From NCBI GenBank assembly GCA_020632665.1, contig JACKFC010000006.1, positions 101,552 to 165,551 of the forward strand: DNA of 64,000 nucleotides, written 5' to 3'. The DNA comes from Deltaproteobacteria bacterium (GTDB taxonomy: Bacteria > Myxococcota_A > UBA9042). The number at the start of each line of letters is the position of its first letter. Within the stretch, counting starts at the first letter, position 1. A program made the position numbers and the translations under genes. Shown here in pieces: positions 42,820 through 52,809 of this stretch. The notes under the pieces are model-generated. The model was not told the origin of the DNA. It was given only the letters and a program-made list of their open reading frames with translations, and ran no database searches.

Positions 42820-43608
42820 ATGTCGCGCATCGTTGCCATCACCAACCAGAAAGGCGGAGTCGGCAAGACCACCACCGCCGTGAACCTCGCCACCACGTTG
42901 GCGATGCGTGGCCTGCACGTGCTGCTGGTCGACCTCGACCCGCAGGGCAACGCCAGCTCGGCGGTCGGCCTGCCGCGCGCCGAAGCCGAAGGTGGCAGCT
43001 TCGATCTGCTGCTCGGCGAGGCGAAGCTCGACGACGTGGCGCGGACCACCGACGTGCCGAACCTGGAGCTCATCCCGGCGAGCGAGGCCTTGCTCGGCGC
43101 CGAGGTCGAGTTGGTCGGCGTCATGGGCCGCGAGCGACGCCTGGAAGCGGCGCTGGAGCCGGCGCGCGAGCGCTACGATTGGGTCGTGCTCGACTGCCCG
43201 CCGAGCCTGGGGCTGCTGACGGTGAACGCGCTGACCGCGGCCGACGGCATCCTGATCCCGCTGCAGGCCGAGTATTTCGCGATGGAGGGCCTGGTCTCGC
43301 TGCTGGAGACCTGGAAGTCGGTGCGCCGCTGGCTGAACCCTCGCCTCGCGCGCGACGGCATCCTGCTCACCCTCTTCGACGGCCGCACCAACTTGGCGCG
43401 CGAGGTCGAGGCCGAGGTCCGCGCGGCATTCGGCGCCGAGGTGCTGCAGACGATGATCCCGCGCAGCGTGAAGTTGGGCGAGGCGCCGAGCCACGGCCGG
43501 CCGATCGCGCTCTACGCGCCGCACAGCCCCGGCGCGCGGGCCTACCTCGAGCTCGGCGACGAGCTGCTCGCGCGGCAGCAGGCCGGAGCGGCGGCGGTGG
43601 CCTCGTGA
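42820..43608 (+). CDS. parA: chromosome/plasmid partition ATPase ParA
   Basis: A 262-residue ParA/Soj-type deviant Walker ATPase: NQKGGVGKTTTAVNLAT at residues 9-25 (signature Lys at the start of the P-loop), VDLDPQGNASSA and VLDCPPSLGLLTVNAL. It has the length of the Soj-type chromosomal ParA without an N-terminal DNA-binding domain. It moves ParB-parS complexes apart during division. ATG 42820 (MSRIV) was chosen; the upstream ATG at 42775 has no ordered sequence. The stop overlaps the ParB start (GTGA). No origin genes such as dnaA, gidA or rnpA lie in the window. Confidence 0.95.
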   Translation: MSRIVAITNQKGGVGKTTTAVNLATTLAMRGLHVLLVDLDPQGNASSAVGLPRAEAEGGSFDLLLGEAKLDDVARTTDVPNLELIPASEALLGAEVELVGVMGRERRLEAALEPARERYDWVVLDCPPSLGLLTVNALTAADGILIPLQAEYFAMEGLVSLLETWKSVRRWLNPRLARDGILLTLFDGRTNLAREVEAEVRAAFGAEVLQTMIPRSVKLGEAPSHGRPIALYAPHSPGARAYLELGDELLARQQAGAAAVAS

Positions 43609-44483
43609 GCGCATTGGGCAAGGGCGGCCGGGGCTTGGGCCGTGGCATCGGCGCGCTGATCCAGGGCGCCGGTGTCGGCGGCGAGCGCGACGCCGATTTG
43701 GTGCGGGTGCCGCTGGGCGCCGTGCGGGAGAACCCCGAGCAACCGCGGCGGCATTTCGAGGCCGAGGCGATGGCCGAATTGGAAGCGTCGGTGCGCGCCC
43801 ACGGCGTGCTGGTGCCGATTCTGGTGCGCGCCGACGAACAGAGCCCTGGCGACTACGTGCTGATCGCCGGCGAGCGGCGGCTTCGGGCCTCGCGTGCGGC
43901 CGGCCTCGACGTGATCCCGGCGCTGGTCCGGCCCCTGAACGGCGCGGCGGAGTCGCTCGAGCTGGCGCTGATCGAGAACCTGCAGCGGCGAGACCTCGAC
44001 CCGATCGAGGCGGCGATGGGCTACGCCGCGCTGCGCGACGACCACGGCTACGACCAGGGCCAGCTCGCCGCGGCGGTCGGCCTGGCCCGGCCGACGATCA
44101 GCAACGCGCTGCGCCTGCTCGAGCTCGAAGACGCCATCCGCGAAGCCATCTCGACCGGTGTCGTCTCCGCTGGCCACGGCCGCGCCCTGCTCGGCTTGCC
44201 GGCCGGAGAGCAGCGCCTCGACGCCTTCGCCACGGTGCAGCGCCTCGGCCTCTCGGTCCGCGCCACCGAGTCGATGGTGCGCCGGCTGAACGAGGCCCCG
44301 GAGACTTCGCCGGCGACGGCCGCGCCGCTCGATCGCAAGCGGCTCGGTGCGTTCCGTCGCCGCTTGGTCAAGCGGCTCGGCGCCCCCGTGCGCGTCCAGG
44401 TGCAGAAAGACGGGAGCGCCCGCGTCAGCATGGAGATCGCCGACGCGGACGCCCTCGAAGCCTTGCTCGCCCGCCTGAGCTGA
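43605..44483 (+). CDS. parB: chromosome partition protein ParB
   Basis: A 292-residue ParB/Spo0J. N-terminal GKGGRGLGRGIGALI, then VRENPEQPRRHFEAEAMAELEASVRAHGVLVPILVR (Arg box region), DYVLIAGERRLRASRAAGL (CTP-binding GERRxRA motif), ALIENLQRRDLDPIE and an HTH (ARPTISNALRLLEL). The C-terminal dimerisation domain ends at LARLS. All motifs for CTP binding and parS recognition are present. It is translationally coupled to ParA. No good parS palindrome was found in this window. Confidence 0.95.
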   Translation: MSALGKGGRGLGRGIGALIQGAGVGGERDADLVRVPLGAVRENPEQPRRHFEAEAMAELEASVRAHGVLVPILVRADEQSPGDYVLIAGERRLRASRAAGLDVIPALVRPLNGAAESLELALIENLQRRDLDPIEAAMGYAALRDDHGYDQGQLAAAVGLARPTISNALRLLELEDAIREAISTGVVSAGHGRALLGLPAGEQRLDAFATVQRLGLSVRATESMVRRLNEAPETSPATAAPLDRKRLGAFRRRLVKRLGAPVRVQVQKDGSARVSMEIADADALEALLARLS

Positions 44484-44495
44484 GCCGGCTGGCGG

Positions 44496-44759
44496 CTACT
44501 CGTCGCCGCCCTCTTCCGAATCCTCAGCCGGAGGCGGCGCTTCCTTCTTCGCCTTGCCGGCGGCCTTGCCCTTCTGCGGCTTGGCTCCGCGGGCCTTCTT
44601 CCGCTTTTCTGCCTTCTTCGCCTTCTTGGCCTTCTTCGCCTTCTTCGCCTTGGCCTTCTTCTCGGCCTTGGGCTTTTCCTTCGCGACGGCGACGCCCGGC
44701 GCGGCGGAGAGAATCAGACCGACCACGACGAGGGCGGCCAACAGCTTGCGCACGATCAT
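44496..44759 (-). CDS. small Lys-rich exported protein
   Basis: An 87-residue protein with a signal peptide (LLAALVVVGLILSAAPGVAVA) followed by a highly basic Lys/Ala block of repeated KKAK units (about 28-70) and an acidic tail (EDSEEGGDE). No family is recognised. The basic block suggests binding to nucleic acid, lipopolysaccharide or peptidoglycan outside the cytoplasm, but that is inference from composition. The gene converges with parB, with 12 bases between the stops. Confidence 0.65.
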   Translation of the reverse strand: MIVRKLLAALVVVGLILSAAPGVAVAKEKPKAEKKAKAKKAKKAKKAKKAEKRKKARGAKPQKGKAAGKAKKEAPPPAEDSEEGGDE

Positions 44760-44911
44760 CTCGGACCCCACGCTCCCTCCCCGGAGGGAGCCAGCGCACG
44801 GTGGATTCGGGACCACCCCGTTCGAACCGTGCCGACGTCGCGAGCATGCGCCGACGCGCCGCGCCGGCAAGCAAACGGCCTCCCGCCAACGCACAAAATC
44901 ATGTTTCGTGT

Positions 44912-45793
44912 TCACGCATTTCGCGTCGAAAGCAAGGCCCCGCCGGAGGCCTTGTCGACCACGTAGATCGTCGCGGCCGCCACGGCCAGGACGATCAGCC
45001 CTGCGCCACCGGTGAATCCGACCCAGAGGTCGTCTCCGCCGCGCAGGTAGAGCAGGCTCACGCCGGCCGAGGCGTTGACCGAGCCGTGCAGCACCGCCGC
45101 GGCCCAGACCGATTCCCCGCGCAGTCGGACCAGCTCGTGCAGCGGCGCGAGCAAGACGCAGAAGACGACCATCATCGCGACGCCGAGGACCGGGTGCTGC
45201 GGATAGTTGTGCCCCTGCAGGATGATCGGCGCGTGCCACAGGCCCCAGAGCGCACCGACGAGCGCGCTGCGCCGCCAGAAGCCGAGCGCTTCGAAATGCC
45301 GGAACAGCCAGCCGCGCCAGCCGAGTTCTTCGCCGAAGGCGGCGAGTGCGTTGATCGTCGCGCCGGCGAAGAGCGGCTGCACCGTCATCGCGAGGGCCAA
45401 GAGGGCCGGCGGGATCTTCTCCAGCTCGGCCCGCGATTCCGCCAATTGCTCCGCCGGCAGCTGGGCCGCGAGCCGCTCGTAGAGCCCGGAGAAATCGAGC
45501 GAGAGCGTCACCTCGGGGTGCAACAAGGCGACGCCGAAGACCAGCGGCTGCAGCGCCAGCGGCAACAGCCAGGCCAGCAACCACCAGCGATTCGGCTTCA
45601 GCCGCGCGGCGAGCGGCTGCAGCACCGCCGCGCCGGATTGGCGCTGCGCGACGACGGCGCCGAGCGCCGGCCCGAACATGAAGACGACCAGCAGCGCGGT
45701 CCGCAGGAGCACCGGAACCTCGGGCCCGAGCAGGTAGAGCAGCGCCGCGATTGCCCACGACGAACCGAATGCGACCAGGAGAAAGCGTGTCAT
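44912..45793 (-). CDS. CPBP-family intramembrane glutamic protease
   Basis: A 293-residue multi-pass membrane protein of the CPBP (CaaX protease/bacteriocin-processing) family. Motif 1 is FGEELGWRGWLF (EExxxR), motif 2 GLWHAPI, and motif 3 VLHGSVN; all catalytic Glu, Arg, His and Asn are present. Such proteases cleave within or near the membrane; roles include maturation of prenylated or bacteriocin-like peptides and signalling. ATG 45793 was chosen; the upstream extension lacks a signal and is Arg/Pro-rich. It lies next to a DUF2834 membrane protein on the same strand. The substrate is unknown. Confidence 0.87.
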   Translation of the reverse strand: MTRFLLVAFGSSWAIAALLYLLGPEVPVLLRTALLVVFMFGPALGAVVAQRQSGAAVLQPLAARLKPNRWWLLAWLLPLALQPLVFGVALLHPEVTLSLDFSGLYERLAAQLPAEQLAESRAELEKIPPALLALAMTVQPLFAGATINALAAFGEELGWRGWLFRHFEALGFWRRSALVGALWGLWHAPIILQGHNYPQHPVLGVAMMVVFCVLLAPLHELVRLRGESVWAAAVLHGSVNASAGVSLLYLRGGDDLWVGFTGGAGLIVLAVAAATIYVVDKASGGALLSTRNA

Positions 45794-45824
45794 GCGCCGA
45801 CGGTACGGCGCGGCAGGCGGGCCA

Positions 45825-46160
45825 TCAAGCCGGGGGTGACGACGCGTCGGCGCCGGCAGATCCCGACCGGCCGTCGCGCAACGCCCGCCAGCCGAGGTAG
45901 CCGAGTGGCCCTGCGCTGCCACCGAGCACCGTCAGCAGCAGCCACGGCCACGCCGGCTCGCCGCGGCGCCGCGCGTCACGGCGCAGCCAGGTGGTGACCA
46001 GCGTCATCGCGACGCAGAGGTCGGCGAAGAGCTGCACCGTGCCGGCGTCCTGGCCGATCAGCCGCCACAGGCCGACGTAGCCGAACTCGCCGACGGCGAC
46101 GGTGCTGATGCCGAAGAATCCGAGCGAGAGCAGGGCGAGCAGCCAACGAGGGACGAACAT
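45825..46160 (-). CDS. DUF2834-like small membrane protein
   Basis: A 111-residue protein with three predicted membrane helices (about 5-22, 38-55, 72-92). It carries EFGYVGLWRLI and FADLCVAMTLVTTWLRRDARRRG, then WPWLLLTVLGGSAGPLGYL, the pattern of the DUF2834 family. Its function is unknown. ATG 46160 (MFVPRW) follows a GGTGCCCCC leader. It is 31 bases upstream of the CPBP protease on the same strand and divergent from the pyrophosphatase gene. Confidence 0.72.
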   Translation of the reverse strand: MFVPRWLLALLSLGFFGISTVAVGEFGYVGLWRLIGQDAGTVQLFADLCVAMTLVTTWLRRDARRRGEPAWPWLLLTVLGGSAGPLGYLGWRALRDGRSGSAGADASSPPA

Positions 46161-46408
46161 GGGGGCACCTCCGACCACCGCCCGGGCGCGGCGATCCACG
46201 AGGCTAGCAGGGCGGCTGCCGCAGCGGGCGCGCGAGGCGGTGGAAGGGCCGCGAAATGAGTCGCGGCGCAAGGTTTGACCAGCCCAGCACCTGCGGGTAC
46301 AGTCCCGCCCCCCGCGGGGTCAGGGCACCGTTTTTGCCCCGCGATCATGCGAGAAAGTACTTGGAGATCTGCACGGTTCCAACGCCGCGCAGAGTGGGAG
46401 GCGAGAAG

Positions 46409-48487
46409 ATGGAGCTCCTCGAGCAGTTGATCCTGGCGCCGGTCGCCGCGGGAGTCGTCGGCCTGATCGTCGCCGCGCTCTTCTACGTCCGCATCAAGGG
46501 CCTGGAAGAAGGCAACGAGACCATGCAGCGCATCGCGGGCTACATCCGCGAGGGCGCCATGGCCTTCCTCGTCGCCGAGTACAAGGTCCTCGGTGGCTAC
46601 GCCATCCTGGTCTTCGGCGCGCTGGCCGCGACGCTCGGCGTGATGTCGGGCGTGTGGTTCCTCGCTGGCGCTTTCCTCTCGCTGCTCGCCGGCTTCATCG
46701 GCATGAAGGCGGCCACGCTCGCCAACGTCCGCACCGCGCACGCGGCCTCGAGCGGCAGCAAGGCCGACGCGCTGGTGACCGCCCTGGACGGCGGCGCGGT
46801 GATGGGCCTGTGCGTCGCGGCGCTCTCGCTGATCGGCCTCTACGGCGTCTACGTCACCTACCAGGGCTCGGCCGAGCTCGGCACGATGCTGCACAGCTTC
46901 GCCGTGGGCGCCTCCTCGATCGCGCTCTTCGCCCGGATCGGCGGCGGCATCTACACCAAGGCTGCCGACGTCGGCGCGGATATCGCCGGCAAGGTGCTGG
47001 AGAACATCCCCGAGGACGACCCGCGCAACCCCGGCGTCGTGGCCGACAACGTCGGTGACAACGTCGGCGACGTCGCCGGCATGGGCGCCGACATCTACGA
47101 GTCGCTGGTCGCCGCGATCGTCGCGACCATGGCGATCGGCCTCACCGCCGAGGCGGACGTCATCAACCAGCTCATGACCGACAGCAGCCTCTCGGGCGAG
47201 ATCGCCCGCAGCACCGCGGTCGCGCTGCCGCTGATCCTCGCCGGCCTCGGCCTGGTGGTCTCGATCGCCGGCATCTTCGTCACCCGCATGATGAAGAACA
47301 GCGCCCCGGCTTCGGTCCTCCGCATGGCGATGGTCCTGCCGCCGCTGATCATGGTCGGCGTCACCGCCGCCATCCTGCCGATGCTCCACGTCGGTCAGTC
47401 GGTCACCGTGGCCCTGGCTGGCGGCGCGATCGGTGGCGCCCTGATCGGCCTGCTCACCGAGTACTACACCGGTCACTACAAGCCGGTGAAGCTGGTCGCC
47501 GAGGCTGCCATCACCGGCGCCGGCACCAACGTCATCCGCGGCATGGCCGTCGGCATGGAGTCGGTCTTCGTCTGCCTGCTGCTCATCGCCGGCGTCGGCC
47601 TGCTCGCCGATTCGGCGATGGGCGACCTCGGCATGTACGGCATCGGCCTTGCCGCGGTCGGCATGCTCTCGGGCACCGCCATCGTGATGACCGTCGACGC
47701 GTATGGCCCCGTGGCCGACAACGCCGGCGGCATCGCCGAGATGAGCGGCCTGGACCCGGCTGTCCGCGAGATCACCGACGAGCTCGACGCCGTCGGTAAC
47801 ACCACCGCCGCGATCGGCAAGGGCTTCGCCATCGGCTCGGCCACGCTGACCGTGGTCGCGCTCTTCTCGGCCTACGCGCTCGAGGTGCAGCACGCCCGCG
47901 GCGAGGGCGGCAAGGTCCTCGAGCTCTCGCTGACCGAGCCGAAGATCCTCATCGGCCTGCTCATCGGCGCGGTGCTGCCCTTCATCGTCGGCGCCTCGAC
48001 GATGACCGCGGTGGGCAAGGCCGCTGGCGCCATCGTCAAGGAGATCGGACGTCAGTTCGACACCATCCCGGGCCTGCGCGAAGGCAAGGCCGACCCGCAG
48101 CCGGCGGCGATCGTGAGCATCGCGACCACCGCCGCGCTGACCCAGATGATCCTGCCCGGCGTCGTCGCCGTCGCCGGTCCCGTCATCATCGGCTACACCA
48201 TGGGTGCGGCGGCCCTGGCCGGCGCGCTGGCTGGTGCGCTCGCCGTCGGCGCCTCGCTCTCGCTCTTCATGGCCAACGCCGGTGGCGCGTGGGACAACGC
48301 CAAGAAGTACATCGAGAAGGGCGGCCTCCCCGGCCACCCGAAGAAGTCGGACGCGCACAAGGCCGCCGTCACCGGCGACACCGTCGGCGACCCCTTCAAG
48401 GATACCTCGGGCCCGGGCGTCTCGATCCTGATCAAGGTGATGAGCGTCGTCAGCCTGCTGATCGCGCCGCTGATCGCCAACGTCTAG
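46409..48487 (+). CDS. hppA: membrane-bound, K+-dependent pyrophosphatase (H+ or Na+ pump)
   Basis: A 692-residue ion-pumping pyrophosphatase with about 15-16 membrane helices. The PPi-binding signature EDDPRNPGVVADNVGDNVGDVAGM is complete, with the Asp ligands, and KAADVGADI precedes it. GNTTAAIGKGFAIGSA has Ala in the place where K+-independent enzymes have Lys, which marks it as the K+-dependent class. Whether it pumps H+ or Na+ cannot be read safely from sequence alone. It couples PPi hydrolysis to the membrane gradient and could save ATP under stress. ATG 46409 has a GGGAGGCGAG ribosome site 5-10 bases ahead. The 248-base upstream gap is a divergent promoter region shared with the DUF2834 gene. 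Confidence 0.95.
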   Translation: MELLEQLILAPVAAGVVGLIVAALFYVRIKGLEEGNETMQRIAGYIREGAMAFLVAEYKVLGGYAILVFGALAATLGVMSGVWFLAGAFLSLLAGFIGMKAATLANVRTAHAASSGSKADALVTALDGGAVMGLCVAALSLIGLYGVYVTYQGSAELGTMLHSFAVGASSIALFARIGGGIYTKAADVGADIAGKVLENIPEDDPRNPGVVADNVGDNVGDVAGMGADIYESLVAAIVATMAIGLTAEADVINQLMTDSSLSGEIARSTAVALPLILAGLGLVVSIAGIFVTRMMKNSAPASVLRMAMVLPPLIMVGVTAAILPMLHVGQSVTVALAGGAIGGALIGLLTEYYTGHYKPVKLVAEAAITGAGTNVIRGMAVGMESVFVCLLLIAGVGLLADSAMGDLGMYGIGLAAVGMLSGTAIVMTVDAYGPVADNAGGIAEMSGLDPAVREITDELDAVGNTTAAIGKGFAIGSATLTVVALFSAYALEVQHARGEGGKVLELSLTEPKILIGLLIGAVLPFIVGASTMTAVGKAAGAIVKEIGRQFDTIPGLREGKADPQPAAIVSIATTAALTQMILPGVVAVAGPVIIGYTMGAAALAGALAGALAVGASLSLFMANAGGAWDNAKKYIEKGGLPGHPKKSDAHKAAVTGDTVGDPFKDTSGPGVSILIKVMSVVSLLIAPLIANV

Positions 48488-48497
48488 TCGCGTTTCG

Positions 48498-49211
48498 ATG
48501 CGCTGCACGACGCCGATCTTGCGGCTCGCCGCGTTGCTCTTTGCCCTGGCTTCGGTCGGGTGCGGGGGGCGCGGAGAGTCCGCTGGGTCGGCGTCGTCGC
48601 GTTTGGCGGGCTTGCAGCCGCAAGGGCAGCAGCAGCCGCAGCTGCAGGGACAGCAGCAGGGACAGCAGCAGCCGCAGCAGCAGGGACAGCAGCAGCCGCA
48701 GCAGCAGGGACAGCGGCAGCCGCAGCAGCAGGGGCAGCAGCAGCCGCAGCAGCAGGGACAGCAGCAGCCGGAATTTGCTGTGCCGATCCCGCCGGTCGCG
48801 GCGCCGAAGGGCAAGCCGCAGCTGGTGGTCGCCACGCCGGATGTGCCGCTCGATATCGTGATGGATCGCCACCTCGACGAGGCGGCTGCGGCTGGGCAGG
48901 ACGTGGTCGTCTACGTCGGCGCGGGGTGGTGTGCGCCGTGCAGGGCGTTCCATGACGCGCTGGCGGCCGGGAAGATGGACGCGCTGCTGCCCGGGGTCCG
49001 CTTCGTCGAGTTCGACGCCGATCAGGACACCGAGCGGCTGCGCTCCTACGGCTACCGCTGGCAATACGTGCCGCTCTTCGCCCGCCCGGGGCGCGGTGGT
49101 CGGTCGACCGGCCAGCAATTCGCCGGTGTGCCGAAGACCGTCCTCGACGATCCCCTGCCCCACCTCGCCGAGAAGATCGCGTCCCTGCTCGGGCGTCGGC
49201 CGCCGCGTTGA
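48498..49211 (+). CDS. thioredoxin-fold lipoprotein with Gln-rich linker
   Basis: A 237-residue lipoprotein (ALASVGCGG, lipid Cys22). After a Ser/Arg stretch there is a Gln/Pro/Gly linker of 8-residue repeats (about 40-91). Then a thioredoxin-like domain follows with GAGWCAPCRAF, holding the CxxC redox pair, and VRFVEFDADQD; the cis-Pro is likely in YVPLF. It probably reduces or isomerises disulfides, or moves electrons, in the outer compartment. The linker would hold the domain away from the membrane. It begins 10 bases after hppA, possibly in the same transcript. Confidence 0.82.
   Translation: MRCTTPILRLAALLFALASVGCGGRGESAGSASSRLAGLQPQGQQQPQLQGQQQGQQQPQQQGQQQPQQQGQRQPQQQGQQQPQQQGQQQPEFAVPIPPVAAPKGKPQLVVATPDVPLDIVMDRHLDEAAAAGQDVVVYVGAGWCAPCRAFHDALAAGKMDALLPGVRFVEFDADQDTERLRSYGYRWQYVPLFARPGRGGRSTGQQFAGVPKTVLDDPLPHLAEKIASLLGRRPPR
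48619..48770 (+). repeat. 24-base tandem repeat coding QQQPQQQG
   Basis: About six in-frame copies of a 24-base unit related to CAGCAGCAGCCGCAGCAGCAGGGA. Several units are shortened or altered. It encodes the flexible Gln-rich linker of the thioredoxin-like lipoprotein and is a likely site for length variation. Confidence 0.82.
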
Positions 49212-49274
49212 CATCCCGCGCGGCGTCGATACCTTCCCGGCGCGAAAGCCCCAGGCCCCACCCGGAGGTAGACC

Positions 49275-50036
49275 ATGGCCGGCCACAGTCACGCAGCAAA
49301 TATCGCCATCCGCAAAGGCGCCCAGGACAAGAAGCGCGCCAAGCTCTTCAGCAAGCTCGCCAAGGAGATCATCGTCGCGGTCAAGCTCGGTGGACCGGAC
49401 GAGATGGGCAACCCGCGCCTGCGCCTCGCGCTGCGCAAGGCCAAAGCCCAGTCGCTGCCGAAGGATACCGTCGAGCGCGCGATCAAGAAGGGCTCCGGCG
49501 AGGGGGATGGCGACAACTACGAAGAGCTGGTGATGGAGGGCTACGGCCCCGGCGGCGTCGCGGTCTACTGCGAGGTCATGACGGACAACCGCAACCGCGC
49601 GGCGTCGGAGATCCGCTACGCCTTCACCCGCGGCGGCGGCAACCTCGGCACCTCCGGCTGCGTCGGCTATATGTTCGCCCGCAAGGGCATCATCATCTGC
49701 CGCGGCGACGAAGACGCGGTGATGATGGCCGCGCTCGAGGCCGGCGCCGAGGACGTCAGCCCCGAGGGTGAGAACGAGGACGGCGAGCACATCTTCGAGG
49801 TCGTCTGCGAATCGAGCGAGACCGAAGCCGTCGCGACGACGCTTGCGGAGGCCGGAATCACGGTCGATTCGGATAGCGTCCTCTTCGTCCCCGACACGCG
49901 CGTCAATGTCGGCGGCGACGAAGCGGCCGGCCTGCTGAAGATGCTCGACCTGCTCGACGACTGCGACGACGTGCAGCAGGTCCACCACAACGCCAATATC
50001 GATCCCGAAGCGCTCGAGGCGTTCAGCAACTCCTGA
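49275..50036 (+). CDS. yebC: YebC/PmpR-family regulator/translation factor
   Basis: A 253-residue YebC/TACO1 protein: MAGHSHAANIAIRKGAQDKKR at the start, LGGPDEMGNPRLRLALRKAK, then GYGPGGVAVYCEVMTDNRNR and NLGTSGCVGYMF. All three domains are present. YebC proteins act as DNA-binding regulators in some species and help ribosomes through polyproline stretches in others. The ribosome site CGGAGGT is 5-10 bases ahead of ATG 49275. The stop overlaps the ATG of the Fur-family gene by one base. In many genomes ruvC follows yebC; here it does not. Confidence 0.93.
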   Translation: MAGHSHAANIAIRKGAQDKKRAKLFSKLAKEIIVAVKLGGPDEMGNPRLRLALRKAKAQSLPKDTVERAIKKGSGEGDGDNYEELVMEGYGPGGVAVYCEVMTDNRNRAASEIRYAFTRGGGNLGTSGCVGYMFARKGIIICRGDEDAVMMAALEAGAEDVSPEGENEDGEHIFEVVCESSETEAVATTLAEAGITVDSDSVLFVPDTRVNVGGDEAAGLLKMLDLLDDCDDVQQVHHNANIDPEALEAFSNS

Positions 50037-50410
50037 TGGCGCGGCGGACCACCGAGCAACGCAAGGCGATCTGCGAAGCGATTGAGCAGAGCGGCCGGCC
50101 GATGCGTCCCGAGGAGGTCCTCGAGGTGGCGCAGTCCGACGTGCCGGGCCTCGGCATCGCGACGGTCTACCGCAACCTCAAGGCGATGCTCGACTCGGGC
50201 TTTCTGCGCGCCGTCGAGCTGCCCGGCGACCCAACCCGGCGCTACGAATTGGCCGCGCTCGACCACCACCACCACTTCCATTGTCGACGCTGCGATCGGG
50301 TCTACGATATCGACATCTGCCCCGGCGACCTCTCCCGCCACGCTCCGACCGGCTTCGAGGTCGAATCGCACGAGCTCGTCCTGCACGGCGTCTGCGCCGA
50401 CTGCGGCTGA
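50036..50410 (+). CDS. Fur-family metal-dependent repressor
   Basis: A 124-residue Fur-family regulator, short for the family (Fur is about 140-150). The winged helix includes GLGIATVYRNLKAML (recognition helix), followed by DHHHHFHCRRCDRVYDID, the metal/CxxC zinc site, and HGVCADCG, the second CxxC. It lacks the long C-terminal tail of E. coli Fur and resembles the PerR/Zur branch, but the metal cannot be assigned. ATG 50036 shares a base with the yebC stop, so translational coupling is likely. Its targets are not visible; no clear Fur box was identified. Confidence 0.87.
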   Translation: MARRTTEQRKAICEAIEQSGRPMRPEEVLEVAQSDVPGLGIATVYRNLKAMLDSGFLRAVELPGDPTRRYELAALDHHHHFHCRRCDRVYDIDICPGDLSRHAPTGFEVESHELVLHGVCADCG

Positions 50411-50505
50411 ACGCGAGACCATTTCCCGCACTTGCGAGCGTCCCGTCACCGACCTAGCCTGGACGGTAGGAACGACGACGCCCGCGCTGGGCGACGGGGA
50501 GTGAG

Positions 50506-52809
<2,304 letters not shown>

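Noticed and set aside
44815..44835. GGTTCGAAC on the reverse strand as a tRNA T-loop
   Set aside because: No acceptor, D or anticodon stem can be formed around it.
44902..44917. TGTTTCGTGTTCACGC as a possible parS site near parB
   Set aside because: Only the first six bases agree with TGTTTCACGTGAAACA and it is not a palindrome.
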